A stretch of DNA of 64,000 nucleotides from UKL13-3 sp040387195 (GCA_040387195.1 JAZKEF010000017.1:203145-267144), one strand, 5' to 3'; positions 13,800 to 23,655 are shown, counted from the first letter of the stretch. The notes: a model not told the origin generated them from the sequence alone. Translations and numbers: made by a program.

Positions 13800-15024
13800 G
13801 CGGAAGTGTAATGGTGAATTGTGTGCCTTGTCCTTTTTCGCTTTCAAGTTGAAGGGTTCCTTCATGAAGCTCTACTATCTTTTTTACATAGGCCAACCCA
13901 AGTCCAAATCCTTTTACATCATGCACATCTCCGGTAGGCACCCTGAAAAATTTAGCGAAAACCTTTTCCCGGTATTCATTTGAAATTCCAATGCCGTTGT
14001 CGGAAATAACAATGCGTATATGTGCACCTGCATCGGATGTTTCAATAGAGAGTTCCGGTGTGTTGTGCGTATACTTAAGGGCATTGTCGAGTAGGTTGCA
14101 AAATGTATTCAACAGATGTGTTTGGTCTGCAGCAACCATGTATTGTGCAGCATGGAGGTTCAACCGAACGATGCCCTGTTTGTGTTCGAGTTGAATCGCG
14201 AATTGTTTGAGAGCAGTGTGCAGGAGTGCATGGATATCCAATACTGTTTTGCGAATGGGAATTTCGCCCCGCTCCAGTGCCGTCATACTTAATACATGTT
14301 CAACCTGAATACGCAGCTTCTCATTTTCATCCAGTATGATTGCAGAGTAATGTTTCACTTTGTCTTCCTGCTGCAGCGTTGTTTCCTTCAGCATCATTTT
14401 GCCTGCCAACGCAATATTGGTTAAGGGTGTCCTGAGCTCATGGGTCATGTTGTTTAAGAAATCTGCTGTATGCTCCGAAATTTCTTTTTCCTTTAATAGC
14501 GATAACAAGGTTCGCCAAAACAATATAAGCACAATGAGAATGAGCAATACCGAGGTGATGAAGAGCGTGCCCATTTCCGCGATGATAAATTGTTTTTTAT
14601 CGGGAAAAACGAGTTTGAGCTGGAGTTTATTTTTGCCCGACATATGTTCGAGCGGTTTATAATACGTGTTGGAGAAAACAGTAGGAGCACCGGGCTTGGC
14701 TACCTCGAATGTGTAATCAACATGGAAATTGTAAAACCGCATGTAATGATTAAACAGGGAATCTATTTTACGCACCTCGTTATTTCCTAAACGGGTAATA
14801 TGTGAAGCTCCTGTTTGGTCCACCGCATCATTAATATTTCTGCAGGTTTCCGTATCGGAGCCAATATCTTCGGTAGTTCTCGAGAGTACCATATTGGCTT
14901 TCTCCGCAAACAGTTCTTCTTTAATGTTGGCAGTTTGTACAATCCAGTTCACCTGAATAATGAGCACTGCAATCAATGCCAATGAAGAGAGTACAATAAA
15001 CAAATAGGTTCGGTTCAGTTTCAT
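13792..15024 (-). CDS. Membrane sensor histidine kinase
   Basis: This 410-residue kinase has a membrane helix at about 7-27, an extracytoplasmic sensor of about 120 residues without a recognised fold, a second helix at about 152-172 and then directly the HisKA domain with phosphorylated His195 in THELRTP. There is no HAMP domain. The ATPase domain has the N box NLLDNALKYT, G1 SDNGIGIS and G2 GFGLGLAYV. It is upstream of and overlaps its response regulator gene. Architecture and size resemble the RprX type of Bacteroidota; the signal is unknown. It diverges from the cytochrome lipoprotein gene, a possible target. Confidence 0.93.
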   Translation of the reverse strand: MKLNRTYLFIVLSSLALIAVLIIQVNWIVQTANIKEELFAEKANMVLSRTTEDIGSDTETCRNINDAVDQTGASHITRLGNNEVRKIDSLFNHYMRFYNFHVDYTFEVAKPGAPTVFSNTYYKPLEHMSGKNKLQLKLVFPDKKQFIIAEMGTLFITSVLLILIVLILFWRTLLSLLKEKEISEHTADFLNNMTHELRTPLTNIALAGKMMLKETTLQQEDKVKHYSAIILDENEKLRIQVEHVLSMTALERGEIPIRKTVLDIHALLHTALKQFAIQLEHKQGIVRLNLHAAQYMVAADQTHLLNTFCNLLDNALKYTHNTPELSIETSDAGAHIRIVISDNGIGISNEYREKVFAKFFRVPTGDVHDVKGFGLGLAYVKKIVELHEGTLQLESEKGQGTQFTITLPHA

Positions 15025-15206
15025 GAATGTCTCCCAAAATTAGCTCTTTTATAACCGATACAAACAGCGTTAACAAGATATTAACAAGCCAATAACTTCT
15101 CAGTAACAAAATATGGTAAACCGTGAAACTACATTTGTTAAGCAAATTTTATGTTCCTATCCGCTCCAAAAAATAGTATTATTACCTGCTTTAAACTTTT
15201 AACAGA

Positions 15207-15608
15207 ATGAAATTAACCCAACAAACGGCAATAGCCATAACCGCTATTATCATTGCTGCATGCGGCACATCCAAAAAAAACACAACAGCCGATGTTCCAC
15301 CGGCAACCCCGCCACCTGTGGTAGTAGCGAAAGCTGCCAGTGGTATTTATGCTCCTGGTGCTGAAGAGCTTGCAGCTATTCAGAAACAATATCCTGAGGT
15401 AACGATGGAGAAACTGAATGAAGGTCATGTACTATACGCCCAGGGTGCATGTGTAAATTGCCACGGAGCTAAAACCATTTATTGGTTTAATGAAACACAA
15501 TGGAAAAATATCGTTGATGATATGGCCATCAAAGCAAAAATTACAGATGACCAAAAGGATGCTGTGTATAAATACGTGTTGGCTATTGTAGCAACGCAGC
15601 CTAAATAG
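15207..15608 (+). CDS. Mono-heme c-type cytochrome-like lipoprotein
   Basis: The 133-residue protein begins with a lipoprotein signal (lipobox IAAC, Cys19), a Pro/Val/Ala-rich linker (about residues 28-46) and then a small domain with one heme-binding motif CVNCH (Cys82, Cys85, His86). No obvious C-terminal Met ligand in the usual position is seen except Met in DDMAIK (about residue 111), which could be the sixth ligand. It should sit on the periplasmic side of a membrane and carry electrons. It is divergent from the two-component system with a 182-bp gap holding the promoters of both. Confidence 0.82.
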   Translation: MKLTQQTAIAITAIIIAACGTSKKNTTADVPPATPPPVVVAKAASGIYAPGAEELAAIQKQYPEVTMEKLNEGHVLYAQGACVNCHGAKTIYWFNETQWKNIVDDMAIKAKITDDQKDAVYKYVLAIVATQPK

Positions 15609-15680
15609 TGTAACGTTTTTCGGTGCAGGTTTACTGGAATTTGGAGCGGAATCCAATCACCTTTTAATCCAATTGTACCC

Positions 15681-16442
15681 ATGAAAACCATTCTTTTTAT
15701 TCCGCTTATGCTCTTGTTTATCATACCCTGTTTTGCCCAGCAGGCAGGGTATGTTTACACAGGAAGATCCAATCCTTCGGTAAACAAGGAAAAACTAACT
15801 GCTGCTGTTTTTATTGATGATGTTGCTCCTGATCTTTGGAAACACATTATTCTTCCCGCTAAAGGCCGGTTTGAACTTGACCAGCGCACCAAAACGCAGG
15901 GGTATTATGCCTATCAAACACTTATTGATTATGTTTCGGTAACGATATCGACCGATAGTAAGGGCAGCAAACAGTCTGCCCAAAGTAAGGACGCCAAACT
16001 TACAGCAGAGCAAAAAAGTCTATTGTCAACTGTTCAGCATGGTGCCGATATCACTATTGATATCACCTTCAACTATAAAATTGCATCCAGCGATAGCAAT
16101 GCAATCAAAGGGTTTCTAAGGGTTACGGCAGTTCCTGAGCAGGAAGCTGTGTTTCCGGGAGGCAACAAACAACTCACCGCCTATATACAGGAACACATTT
16201 TTAACAGACTTACCCAACCGGGAGTGCTGGAAAAAATCCAACGTTCGGTTTTGCGCTTGACGGTAAATGAAGATGGTCACTTAAGTGATATCAAACTCAC
16301 TGGAAGAGGACTGGATAAAGAGACAACACAATTGGTGCTGGATGCAATTCGCAACATGCCCCGGTGGTTACCAGCTTCAAACGCAAAGGGAGTAAAGGTG
16401 AAACAACTCTTCAGGATACCGTTTGGTATGGATGGGTGTTAG
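15681..16442 (+). CDS. Exported protein with TonB C-terminal-like domain
   Basis: This 253-residue protein has a cleavable signal peptide (about 1-19, ending CFAQ) and a C-terminal domain (about 155-250) of the TonB_C type: FPGGNKQLTAYIQEHI, VLRLTVNEDGHLSDIKLTGRGLDKETTQLVLDAIRNMPRWLPASNAKGVKVKQLFRIPF. Unlike true TonB it lacks an N-terminal membrane anchor and Pro-rich linker. Such proteins are common in Bacteroidota and their role is unclear. It is 72 nt downstream of the cytochrome lipoprotein gene. Confidence 0.82.
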   Translation: MKTILFIPLMLLFIIPCFAQQAGYVYTGRSNPSVNKEKLTAAVFIDDVAPDLWKHIILPAKGRFELDQRTKTQGYYAYQTLIDYVSVTISTDSKGSKQSAQSKDAKLTAEQKSLLSTVQHGADITIDITFNYKIASSDSNAIKGFLRVTAVPEQEAVFPGGNKQLTAYIQEHIFNRLTQPGVLEKIQRSVLRLTVNEDGHLSDIKLTGRGLDKETTQLVLDAIRNMPRWLPASNAKGVKVKQLFRIPFGMDGC

Positions 16443-16480
16443 GGGGAATTGAGAATTGAGGATTGAGAATTGAGAAGTAT

Positions 16481-16523
16481 GTCACGCTGTCCCGAAAGCT
16501 TTCGGGATTATCGAAGTGAGACC
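16481..16523. repeat. Nested palindromic intergenic repeat
   Basis: The core TCCCGAAAGCTTTCGGGA (16490-16507) is a perfect 18-bp palindrome. It is flanked by GTCACGCTG on the left and TCGAAGTGAGAC on the right, giving outer GTCAC/GTGA arms. A sister copy with a different core lies at 56640-56675. Confidence 0.65.
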
Positions 16524-16551
16524 GCCTTGCTCGAAACAAGAAAGATGATTG

Positions 16552-17142
16552 TTACCGGTTTTGCAGCATTTTGGCAATATACTTGCCGATGATATCAAAC
16601 TCGATATTCACTTTTGTGCCGGCAGTTACTTCATGCATATTGGTATGCTCAAAGGTATAAGGGATGATAGCCACCGAAAAAATAGTTTGTTGGATATCAA
16701 CAACGGTTAAGCTGATTCCGTTGATGCAAACGGAACCTTTGGGTACAATTAAACCGGTGTCGCTTTGTGCGGCTAATTCAAATGAAAATACCCAGCTCCC
16801 GTTTTTATCTTCAACGGAAATACAGGTAGCTGTTGAGTCTACATGCCCCTGCACAATATGGCCATCAAAACGTCCATTCGCTGGCATGCAGCGTTCAATG
16901 TTTACTTTTTGTCCTGTATTCCAATCGTTAAGAGTTGTTTTGAGCAGCGTTTCATCAATGGCGGTTACCGTGTATTGATTGCCTTCAATGTTTACCACGG
17001 TTAAACATACACCATTATGTGCTACACTCTGGTCAATTTGCAGCTCATGTGTAATGGGAGCAGAAAGGGTAAAATGTTTGTTGGTACCTTCGTTACGGAT
17101 GCGTTCAATTACACCCATTGTTTCAATAATTCCTGTAAACAC
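16552..17142 (-). CDS. ribE: Riboflavin synthase, alpha subunit
   Basis: This 196-residue enzyme makes riboflavin from two molecules of 6,7-dimethyl-8-ribityllumazine. The two lumazine-binding beta barrels are visible as tandem repeats: MFTGIIETMG with GVCLTVV in the first, and GHIVQGHVD with VCINGISLTVVDI in the second. Length is normal for the family. The start codon is GTG at 17142, and a perfect TATTTTTG promoter box lies about 20 nt upstream. No other riboflavin gene is adjacent. Confidence 0.96.
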   Translation of the reverse strand: MFTGIIETMGVIERIRNEGTNKHFTLSAPITHELQIDQSVAHNGVCLTVVNIEGNQYTVTAIDETLLKTTLNDWNTGQKVNIERCMPANGRFDGHIVQGHVDSTATCISVEDKNGSWVFSFELAAQSDTGLIVPKGSVCINGISLTVVDIQQTIFSVAIIPYTFEHTNMHEVTAGTKVNIEFDIIGKYIAKMLQNR

Positions 17143-17161
17143 GTGTTGTTTAATTAGTCCT

Positions 17162-17169
17162 CAAAAATA
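17162..17169 (-). promoter_or_regulatory. ribE -7 promoter box (TATTTTTG)
   Basis: On the minus strand TATTTTTG matches TAnnTTTG exactly and lies 19 nt before the ribE start codon. No TTG at 19-nt spacing is seen. Confidence 0.5.
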
Positions 17170-17254
17170 AGGGAATATTTCGGAAGTAGGATTACCGATA
17201 GGGGAAATGCCTGCCACGATGTAACGTGGTGAAGATGTGCACCGGGATTGGAAG

Positions 17255-17289
17255 TTGACTGAGCTTCGCGAAGCGGAAAGTGTCGAAAG
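17255..17289. repeat. Intergenic repeat with GCTTCGCGAAGC palindrome
   Basis: GCTTCGCGAAGC (17263-17274) is a perfect palindrome embedded in TTGACTGA...GTGTCGAAAG. The surroundings resemble the repeats at 13045 and 16481. Confidence 0.5.
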
Positions 17290-17306
17290 TAACCGTGGGT
17301 AGGCAG

Positions 17307-19979
17307 TTATTCCCGTATCAACTGTATTGTACCCCGGATGGAACGGGTTTTAAGTTCAAGCAGGTATTGTTCGAACACCTCACAGGTGTAAAAGTAGACT
17401 CCGTCTGAACAATCAGATTTACTATCCAGATCTTTACCATCCCAAAGAATATTGAGGTTATCGGTTTCATACACCATTTGGCCCCAGCGGTTGTATATCC
17501 TCAGTTTAATATGATCAATGAAACGGTAAGGGAAAGGTTTCAGTAAATCATTTTTGCCGTCACCGTTGGGTGTAAACACGTTCGGAATTTCGTAGTACGG
17601 ACAGTTATCAATACAAACCGAATCAGTAAGGAAACTCTCATTGTTAAATGAATCGACTCCTGTTACGGAATAACAGCCTGCAATGGAGAATTTAAGTGCT
17701 TCGCGGTTATCAGTATAGTTAAGTGTCTGGCTGTTTACACCGGCAATTTTGACAAAAGGATCAGTAAAGAGTTTTTTGTAATAAATATTGTAGCTCACCA
17801 CATCATCAGCACAAACGGGTTTCGGAATCCATGATAGTTTGTTGGTAGAGTCATTAAAGACATTGCAGGGAGGTGTTACCGTTAATAAAGGAGGGCAAGG
17901 GCGTACCGTGTCTAAAGGTATTCCGCAAATCTCCTGAGAATTATTGAGTAGTATAGAATTGTAGAATGAATAGGCTCCACGCGAACGGATATAATAACAA
18001 TACGAAACACCATTAATCAGGCCGGTATCGGAAAAGGTTCGGGATTGTGTGCTTGCAAGAGAGTCAAACAAAGAGGTAACCGGATTTTTACGGTAAATGG
18101 TATACAGGTTATTGGTCCAGGGGACTTTTTCGATTACAGTCAGAATATTGGTATTGTCGGTTGAGTAGACCTTGGTATATATGGAAGCCGCGGTAGGACT
18201 CACATCCACAAATGCCGGAAATCCCAGTGAATCATACAACAATTCAATTTTATAAATGTATTGGTTGTTAAGGGTATTGAGATTGGAATCGGTGAGCGAA
18301 GAATCGCTGATTCCGGCAAAGGTTCCATAATCGGCTGTTCCGATTATGGTATAAGGGCCGGTAGAAGCGGGTGTATACACGGCACGTTTAAATACCAACC
18401 GGTAAGGAGCTTTGTACACAATGGTATCAAGTGTATCGGGGCGGATCCAGGATAGTTTCAATGCCCCGTTAATGGCATGGGTGGTTGTTACCGATGCTTC
18501 GATGATAATGGGTTTGCTGCGGATGATAATGTCGCATACTTCAATGGATGCATAACTCTCGGAGGCGGTTCCACCGATGATGGTACCATTGGCACTACGT
18601 GGTGGAAATACAGCCACGATGCGGTAACAATAGTTAACCAGTGGCGAGAGTCCTTCACCTTTATTATCATCATAAAAAGAAGTATCGGTTGTTGCAAATA
18701 CATTACTTTTCACTTCACCAATCAAGGTAAATCCTGTTGATGCCGGAATACCGGTTTCACATGTTCCGTGGTTCCAGAAAGAACTATCAATGCGCCTGTA
18801 TACTTTGTAGCGGTTGGCAAGCTGGCAAACATCCTTTGACCAAGAAATACGGAAACCGTTGCCAAGCTGTTTGGTCTGCACATTTTGCGGAGCCGGTCCG
18901 TTTACTTTTACATCAAACGTAGTATATCCGGCACCGTTCGAAATTGCATAGTCATCTTTGGCTTCAATGGTTGTCTGGTAACCTGAATGGCGAATATGGC
19001 TGCAGTTTGTTTTCCATAAAAAATGCCCGGATGCTAATCCATTCGGTAAACCGGGATCCTGTTTTAATATTGCCGGGCTGTTGGGGACTTTAAATGGTGC
19101 CCCAAAACCCAGCAGGGTTATTTTCTGCACATTGATATCGGTAGCGCTAACTGGTATGCTCAGTGAGTCACCGGCCACCACACAGCGGTTGCTGATGGTT
19201 GTAAGTACCGGAATATCATTTATACAATCACGGATTCTGATTTGCATGTCCCTGATGACGAATCCAACCAATTGTCCGTTTCTGAACTCTGAAACCTTTA
19301 CGGCAATATTGTATATTCCGGGTGCGATGGATTTTGCCCAATACAAAGTTCCGTCAAAAGGATCGATGGCAAAGCTATCGGAGGTGCGGGGTGTTTCATA
19401 ATTGGGAACCGGATTGTTTGTTCCCTGTTTGGGAACGCTTAAGGTATACGCAAGGCTATCACCATCGGGATCATAAGCACCCGGATTGTGCAGGTATAAA
19501 AACTGCAGACACCCGTCTACTAAAGGAGGAACAGTGAGTATAGGCGATTGGTTATTGCCAATGGTGGAGCTGATCCGGATCATACTCTCCACGTAAAAAG
19601 GAGTATTGCCCGATTGTCCTCCGTTAATATTAAAAATGCCATCCACCCGGTTAGGGTCGGTAAGGCTGATGATAAACACTCCGTCTGACTGGTACTCGTG
19701 TTCGAACTCGTAGGTGTTTCGCTGGGCGGTTGTGCTTACTATAAATAAGCTTGTACGAGTTACGACATTGCTGGTACCATCGCCCCAAACGATGGTAACG
19801 GTTCCGGTAAACTGATTGGCTTGTGATTGGGGATCGGTATAGGTTGTGGCGGTTATCCGGTAACGCCTGCCCGAAACCTGAGCATATGTGATTTCCCCCG
19901 CGCGATAATGGCTTGCATAACAATCGGTGCCGAGGAGCAGGAATGTGAGCAATATGATATAGATAGAAATGTGTTTCAA
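17307..19979 (-). CDS. Large secreted protein with gliding/T9SS type B sorting domain
   Basis: This protein of about 890 residues carries a signal peptide (KHISIYIILLTFLLLG), a mature N terminus SHYRAGEITYAQV typical of a family of large Bacteroidota surface proteins, several Ig/fibronectin-like beta domains, and a C-terminal CHU_C/gliding-motility domain with IPNVFTPNGDGKND, LRIYNRWGQMVYE and WDGKD-DCSDGVYFYTCEV. It should be exported by the type IX system. The start is uncertain. The longest frame begins at 20075 inside the loop of the sdhB terminator, and the next ATG (20057) lies directly at its T run. TTG at 19979, immediately before the signal peptide, is preferred. Confidence 0.8.
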   Translation of the reverse strand: MKHISIYIILLTFLLLGTDCYASHYRAGEITYAQVSGRRYRITATTYTDPQSQANQFTGTVTIVWGDGTSNVVTRTSLFIVSTTAQRNTYEFEHEYQSDGVFIISLTDPNRVDGIFNINGGQSGNTPFYVESMIRISSTIGNNQSPILTVPPLVDGCLQFLYLHNPGAYDPDGDSLAYTLSVPKQGTNNPVPNYETPRTSDSFAIDPFDGTLYWAKSIAPGIYNIAVKVSEFRNGQLVGFVIRDMQIRIRDCINDIPVLTTISNRCVVAGDSLSIPVSATDINVQKITLLGFGAPFKVPNSPAILKQDPGLPNGLASGHFLWKTNCSHIRHSGYQTTIEAKDDYAISNGAGYTTFDVKVNGPAPQNVQTKQLGNGFRISWSKDVCQLANRYKVYRRIDSSFWNHGTCETGIPASTGFTLIGEVKSNVFATTDTSFYDDNKGEGLSPLVNYCYRIVAVFPPRSANGTIIGGTASESYASIEVCDIIIRSKPIIIEASVTTTHAINGALKLSWIRPDTLDTIVYKAPYRLVFKRAVYTPASTGPYTIIGTADYGTFAGISDSSLTDSNLNTLNNQYIYKIELLYDSLGFPAFVDVSPTAASIYTKVYSTDNTNILTVIEKVPWTNNLYTIYRKNPVTSLFDSLASTQSRTFSDTGLINGVSYCYYIRSRGAYSFYNSILLNNSQEICGIPLDTVRPCPPLLTVTPPCNVFNDSTNKLSWIPKPVCADDVVSYNIYYKKLFTDPFVKIAGVNSQTLNYTDNREALKFSIAGCYSVTGVDSFNNESFLTDSVCIDNCPYYEIPNVFTPNGDGKNDLLKPFPYRFIDHIKLRIYNRWGQMVYETDNLNILWDGKDLDSKSDCSDGVYFYTCEVFEQYLLELKTRSIRGTIQLIRE

Positions 19980-20056
19980 GTGTGTTTCAGGGGAAATTTG
20001 GACTTTACATGGCAATATACAGAATAATAGATTACAAAATTGTAAAGGAAGTTGCA

Positions 20057-20095
20057 TAAAAAATCCCGTTGCCAATATTTGACAACGGGATGGTT
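20057..20095 (-). terminator. Intrinsic terminator after sdhB
   Basis: ATCCCGTTG (20063-20071) and CAACGGGAT (20083-20091) form a perfect 9-bp stem with an 11-nt loop, followed on the minus strand by a run of six T. It lies about 25 nt after the sdhB stop. Confidence 0.85.
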
Positions 20096-20118
20096 TGATT
20101 ATCAGTTTCAGTTTTTTA

Positions 20119-20874
20119 TTAAGCTGTAAGAGATGCTCCGAGGAACTCTCGGTTCATACGAGCGATATTGCTTAATGAAATTCCTTTAGGACATTCAGCT
20201 TCACAAGCTCCGGTATTGGTGCATGATCCGAATCCTTCGGCATCCATTTGTGCTACCATATTGAGGGCGCGTTGCTGGCGTTCAGGCGCTCCCTGTGGCA
20301 ATAATGCCAGTTGGGAAATTTTAGCGGAGGTAAACAACATAGCCGATGCATTTTTACAAGCTGCCACACATGCTCCGCAACCAATACAGGCAGCAGCGGC
20401 AAATGCTTCATCAGCATTTATTTTTGATACCGGCAGGCTGTTGGCATCCTGGGCATTTCCGGTGTTTACCGAAATATATCCACCTGCAGCAATGATTCTG
20501 TCGAAAGAATCGCGGTCTACCACCAGATCTTTAATTACCGGGAAGGCTTTTGCTCTCCAGGGTTCTACCACAATGGTATCATTGTTTTTGAACGAACGCA
20601 TGTGCAACTGGCAGGTAGTAACACCATTTAAAGGCCCATGCGGACGGCCATTGATAAACATACTGCACATACCACAGATACCTTCGCGGCAATCGTGGTC
20701 GAATGCTACGGGATCTTTACCCTCCACAATCAGTTGTTCGTTTAATACGTCAAACATTTCCAAAAACGACATGTCTTCTGAAACATTCGGAACGCTGTAT
20801 GTTTCAAATTTTCCTCTGTCGTCATTATTTTTTTGTCTCCACACCTTCAGTGTGATATTCATATTTCCGCTCAT
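20119..20874 (-). CDS. sdhB: Succinate dehydrogenase/fumarate reductase iron-sulfur subunit
   Basis: This 251-residue subunit carries electrons from FAD to quinone through three clusters. The [2Fe-2S] ligands are in CREGICGMC and the later Cys of VTTCQLH (about residues 62-86); the [4Fe-4S] and [3Fe-4S] ligands are in CIGCGACVAACK and CTNTGACEAECPKG. Gene order sdhC-sdhA-sdhB on the minus strand and a terminator right after it define the operon. Confidence 0.97.
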   Translation of the reverse strand: MSGNMNITLKVWRQKNNDDRGKFETYSVPNVSEDMSFLEMFDVLNEQLIVEGKDPVAFDHDCREGICGMCSMFINGRPHGPLNGVTTCQLHMRSFKNNDTIVVEPWRAKAFPVIKDLVVDRDSFDRIIAAGGYISVNTGNAQDANSLPVSKINADEAFAAAACIGCGACVAACKNASAMLFTSAKISQLALLPQGAPERQQRALNMVAQMDAEGFGSCTNTGACEAECPKGISLSNIARMNREFLGASLTA

Positions 20875-20955
20875 TGTCTTTATAGTTATTGGTTATAGGT
20901 TACTAGTTGATTGGGAGGAAAACCGATTACCCATCAACTGTATTAACTTAATTAC

Positions 20956-22956
20956 TTATTTATAGCTACGTTGTGCAATTTTAATGTTCTCGTATTTCAG
21001 CTCTTCCTTGTGCAGTTCCCACTCATGGTTGCCTTTGTTTTCCCAGGCTGATACAAATGCAAAGTTGTCATCATCGCGTAATGCTTCACCTTCTTCGGTT
21101 TGGTATTCTCCGCGGAAGTGGCCACCACAGCTTTCTTTACGTGTCAATGCATCCAAACACATCAATTCACCCAATTCAAGGAAATCGGCAACACGTCCGG
21201 CTTTTTCCAATTCAGGGTTCATGCTGTTGGCTTCACCGGGAACACGTACATTTTTCCAGAACTCTTCACGCAAGGCACGGATCTCATTGATGGCTTCTTT
21301 CAGGCCTTCTTCTCTGCGCTCCATTCCACATTTGTTCCACATGATCAATCCAAGTTTTTTATGGAAATGATCCACGGATTTGGCGCCATTTACCGACATC
21401 AATTTATCAATACGTGATTGTGCTTCTTTTTCGGCAATCTCAAACGCATCGTGAGTGGTAGGAATGGCTTGTGTTCTGATTTCGTTGCTCAGGTAAGCAC
21501 CGATTGTATATGGAATTACAAAATACCCATCGGCTAAACCCTGCATCAATGCTGATGCTCCCAGGCGATTGGCACCATGATCAGAGAAGTTAGCTTCACC
21601 CAATGCATATAAGCCGGGCACGGTAGTCATCAGGTTATAATCCACCCATAAACCACCCATGGTATAATGCACAGCAGGGTAAATCATCATCGGGTTTTCG
21701 TAAGGGTCAACACCGGTGATTTGTTTATACATATCGAATAAGTTACCGTATTTCTCTACAACAACATCTTTTCCCAAAGCATTAACCTGTGCTTCGCTCG
21801 GATTGTGGATACCTTTTTTGGTAGCCTCAATACGGCCATAACGCATCATGTTTGCTTTAAAATCAAGGTATACGGCTTCACCTGTTTTGTTTACACCGTA
21901 ACCGGCATCACATCTTTCTTTTGCGGCACGCGAAGCAACGTCACGCGGTACCAGGTTTCCGAAAGCAGGGTAACGTCTTTCCAAATAATAATCACGGTCT
22001 TCTTCTGCCAAATCGTTCGGATTCTTTTTACCTGTGCGGATGGCTTCTGCATCTTCTTTGCGCTTAGGCACCCAAATCCGTCCGTCATTACGCAACGACT
22101 CACTCATCAACGTTAATTTCGATTGATGATCGCCCGAAACAGGGATACAGGTTGGATGAATCTGTGTAAAACAAGGGTTACCGAAAAAGGCTCCTTTTTT
22201 ATGTGCTTTCCATGCAGCTGTTACGTTACAGCCCATGGCGTTTGTTGAAAGATAAAATACGTTACCGTATCCTCCTGTACACAATAGAACGGCATGTCCG
22301 AAGTGACGTTCCAATTTACCGGTAACCAGGTCGCGGGCAATGATACCACGACATTTACCATCAATATTTACTACGTCCAACATCTCATGGCGAGAGTACA
22401 TTTGTACAGCACCCATTCCGATCTGACGTTCCAATCCGGAGTATGCACCCAATAATAATTGCTGACCCGTTTGTCCGGCAGCATAGAATGTACGTTGTAC
22501 TTGTGTTCCACCGAATGAACGGTTGCTCAGCAATCCTCCGTATTCGCGTGCAAAGGGTACACCCTGCGCCACACACTGGTCGATGATATTGCCACTCACT
22601 TCAGCCAAACGGTGAACGTTTCCTTCGCGTGCGCGGTAATCACCACCTTTAATGGTATCATAAAACAAACGGTATACCGAGTCACCATCATTCTGATAGT
22701 TCTTGGCAGCATTGATTCCACCCTGAGCCGCAATCGAGTGCGCACGTCTTGGTGAATCCTGAAAACAAAATACTTTAACTTTATAACCCATTTCGGCCAG
22801 AGAAGCTGCGGCAGCCGAACCGGCAAGACCCGAACCCACAACGATAATTTCCAGGCTACGCTTGTTAGCAGGATTTACCAATGAAACCGTGGAGCGGTAT
22901 TTCGACCATTTGGTTTCAATAGGTCCTTCAGGAATTTTTGAATCAAGTTTACTCAT
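20956..22956 (-). CDS. sdhA: Succinate dehydrogenase/fumarate reductase flavoprotein subunit
   Basis: This 666-residue catalytic subunit oxidises succinate to fumarate using covalently bound FAD. The dinucleotide fold IIVVGSGLAGSAAAASLAEMGY is at about residues 33-54, followed by the HSIAAQGGINAA segment that bears the FAD-linking His. The substrate-site region (HPTCIPVSGDH) and capping-domain DHGANRLGASALMQGLADG near the C-terminal half are intact. It lies between sdhC (27 nt upstream) and sdhB. Confidence 0.97.
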   Translation of the reverse strand: MSKLDSKIPEGPIETKWSKYRSTVSLVNPANKRSLEIIVVGSGLAGSAAAASLAEMGYKVKVFCFQDSPRRAHSIAAQGGINAAKNYQNDGDSVYRLFYDTIKGGDYRAREGNVHRLAEVSGNIIDQCVAQGVPFAREYGGLLSNRSFGGTQVQRTFYAAGQTGQQLLLGAYSGLERQIGMGAVQMYSRHEMLDVVNIDGKCRGIIARDLVTGKLERHFGHAVLLCTGGYGNVFYLSTNAMGCNVTAAWKAHKKGAFFGNPCFTQIHPTCIPVSGDHQSKLTLMSESLRNDGRIWVPKRKEDAEAIRTGKKNPNDLAEEDRDYYLERRYPAFGNLVPRDVASRAAKERCDAGYGVNKTGEAVYLDFKANMMRYGRIEATKKGIHNPSEAQVNALGKDVVVEKYGNLFDMYKQITGVDPYENPMMIYPAVHYTMGGLWVDYNLMTTVPGLYALGEANFSDHGANRLGASALMQGLADGYFVIPYTIGAYLSNEIRTQAIPTTHDAFEIAEKEAQSRIDKLMSVNGAKSVDHFHKKLGLIMWNKCGMERREEGLKEAINEIRALREEFWKNVRVPGEANSMNPELEKAGRVADFLELGELMCLDALTRKESCGGHFRGEYQTEEGEALRDDDNFAFVSAWENKGNHEWELHKEELKYENIKIAQRSYK

Positions 22957-22983
22957 AATAATATGTATCGTTAGCGTTGAAAG

Positions 22984-23655
22984 TTATTTGATAAATTCAA
23001 AATGCATTGCAATAGGCATCAATGCGAAGATGAACGGGATAATGATGGAAAAAGCTACCCCAATGCTTTTAATGGCGGGAGTATATTTTTTATGGTTTAA
23101 TCCCAAAGTTTGGAATGCCGACTGAAAGCCATGCATTAAGTGGTATGATAATGAAACCATGGCAAGTACATAAACGATAACCACCCACATGTGTTCGAAT
23201 ACTTCTTTCATTTCATTAAACAGGGTTTCTCTACCGCTTGTGATTTCGTCCGTAAAACGGCTTACTACCCAAAAATGGCGGAGGTGAATGATCAAGAACA
23301 TCAATAACAAGGTTCCCAATAAGCCCATTGAGCGTGAATACCATTTGCTGTTGGCTTTACCATCCTGCATGGCATATTTTACCGGGCGGGCCTGGTTGTT
23401 CTGGCTCCAAAGGCTGAATCCTTTTACAATATGTAAAATCAAACCAATGAATAATACAATTTCCATAGCACGTATGAGGGGATTGGTACCCATAAATTCG
23501 GCTCCTTCATTGAATAAATGTCCGCCATCATTAGCGAATATCAATGCGTTGACACCGCAATGAACCAATAAAAATGAAATCAGGAATAACCCTGTGAGGC
23601 CCATGATAAACTTTTGGCCGATTGAAGAACTAAACAGTTTGTTGATCCAACTCAT
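22984..23655 (-). CDS. sdhC: Succinate dehydrogenase cytochrome b subunit (b558 family)
   Basis: The 223-residue membrane anchor has five predicted helices, as in the single-subunit di-heme type B anchors. Candidate heme ligands are His at LVHCGVN, LILHIVKG, IIHLRHFW and LSYHLMHGFQSAF. It anchors SdhAB to the inner membrane and passes electrons to menaquinone. It is the first gene of the operon, with a perfect TAAATTTG promoter box 27 nt upstream. Confidence 0.94.
   Translation of the reverse strand: MSWINKLFSSSIGQKFIMGLTGLFLISFLLVHCGVNALIFANDGGHLFNEGAEFMGTNPLIRAMEIVLFIGLILHIVKGFSLWSQNNQARPVKYAMQDGKANSKWYSRSMGLLGTLLLMFLIIHLRHFWVVSRFTDEITSGRETLFNEMKEVFEHMWVVIVYVLAMVSLSYHLMHGFQSAFQTLGLNHKKYTPAIKSIGVAFSIIIPFIFALMPIAMHFEFIK

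Noticed and set aside
16443..16480. Tandem-like GAGAATTGAG stretches (also near 43428) as a possible CRISPR or satellite
   Set aside because: Units are short and degenerate with no spacer structure; they look like simple intergenic sequence drift.
20168..20965. 265-codon frame antisense to sdhB
   Set aside because: Opposite strand of a highly conserved gene; the long frame is a by-product of its codon usage.
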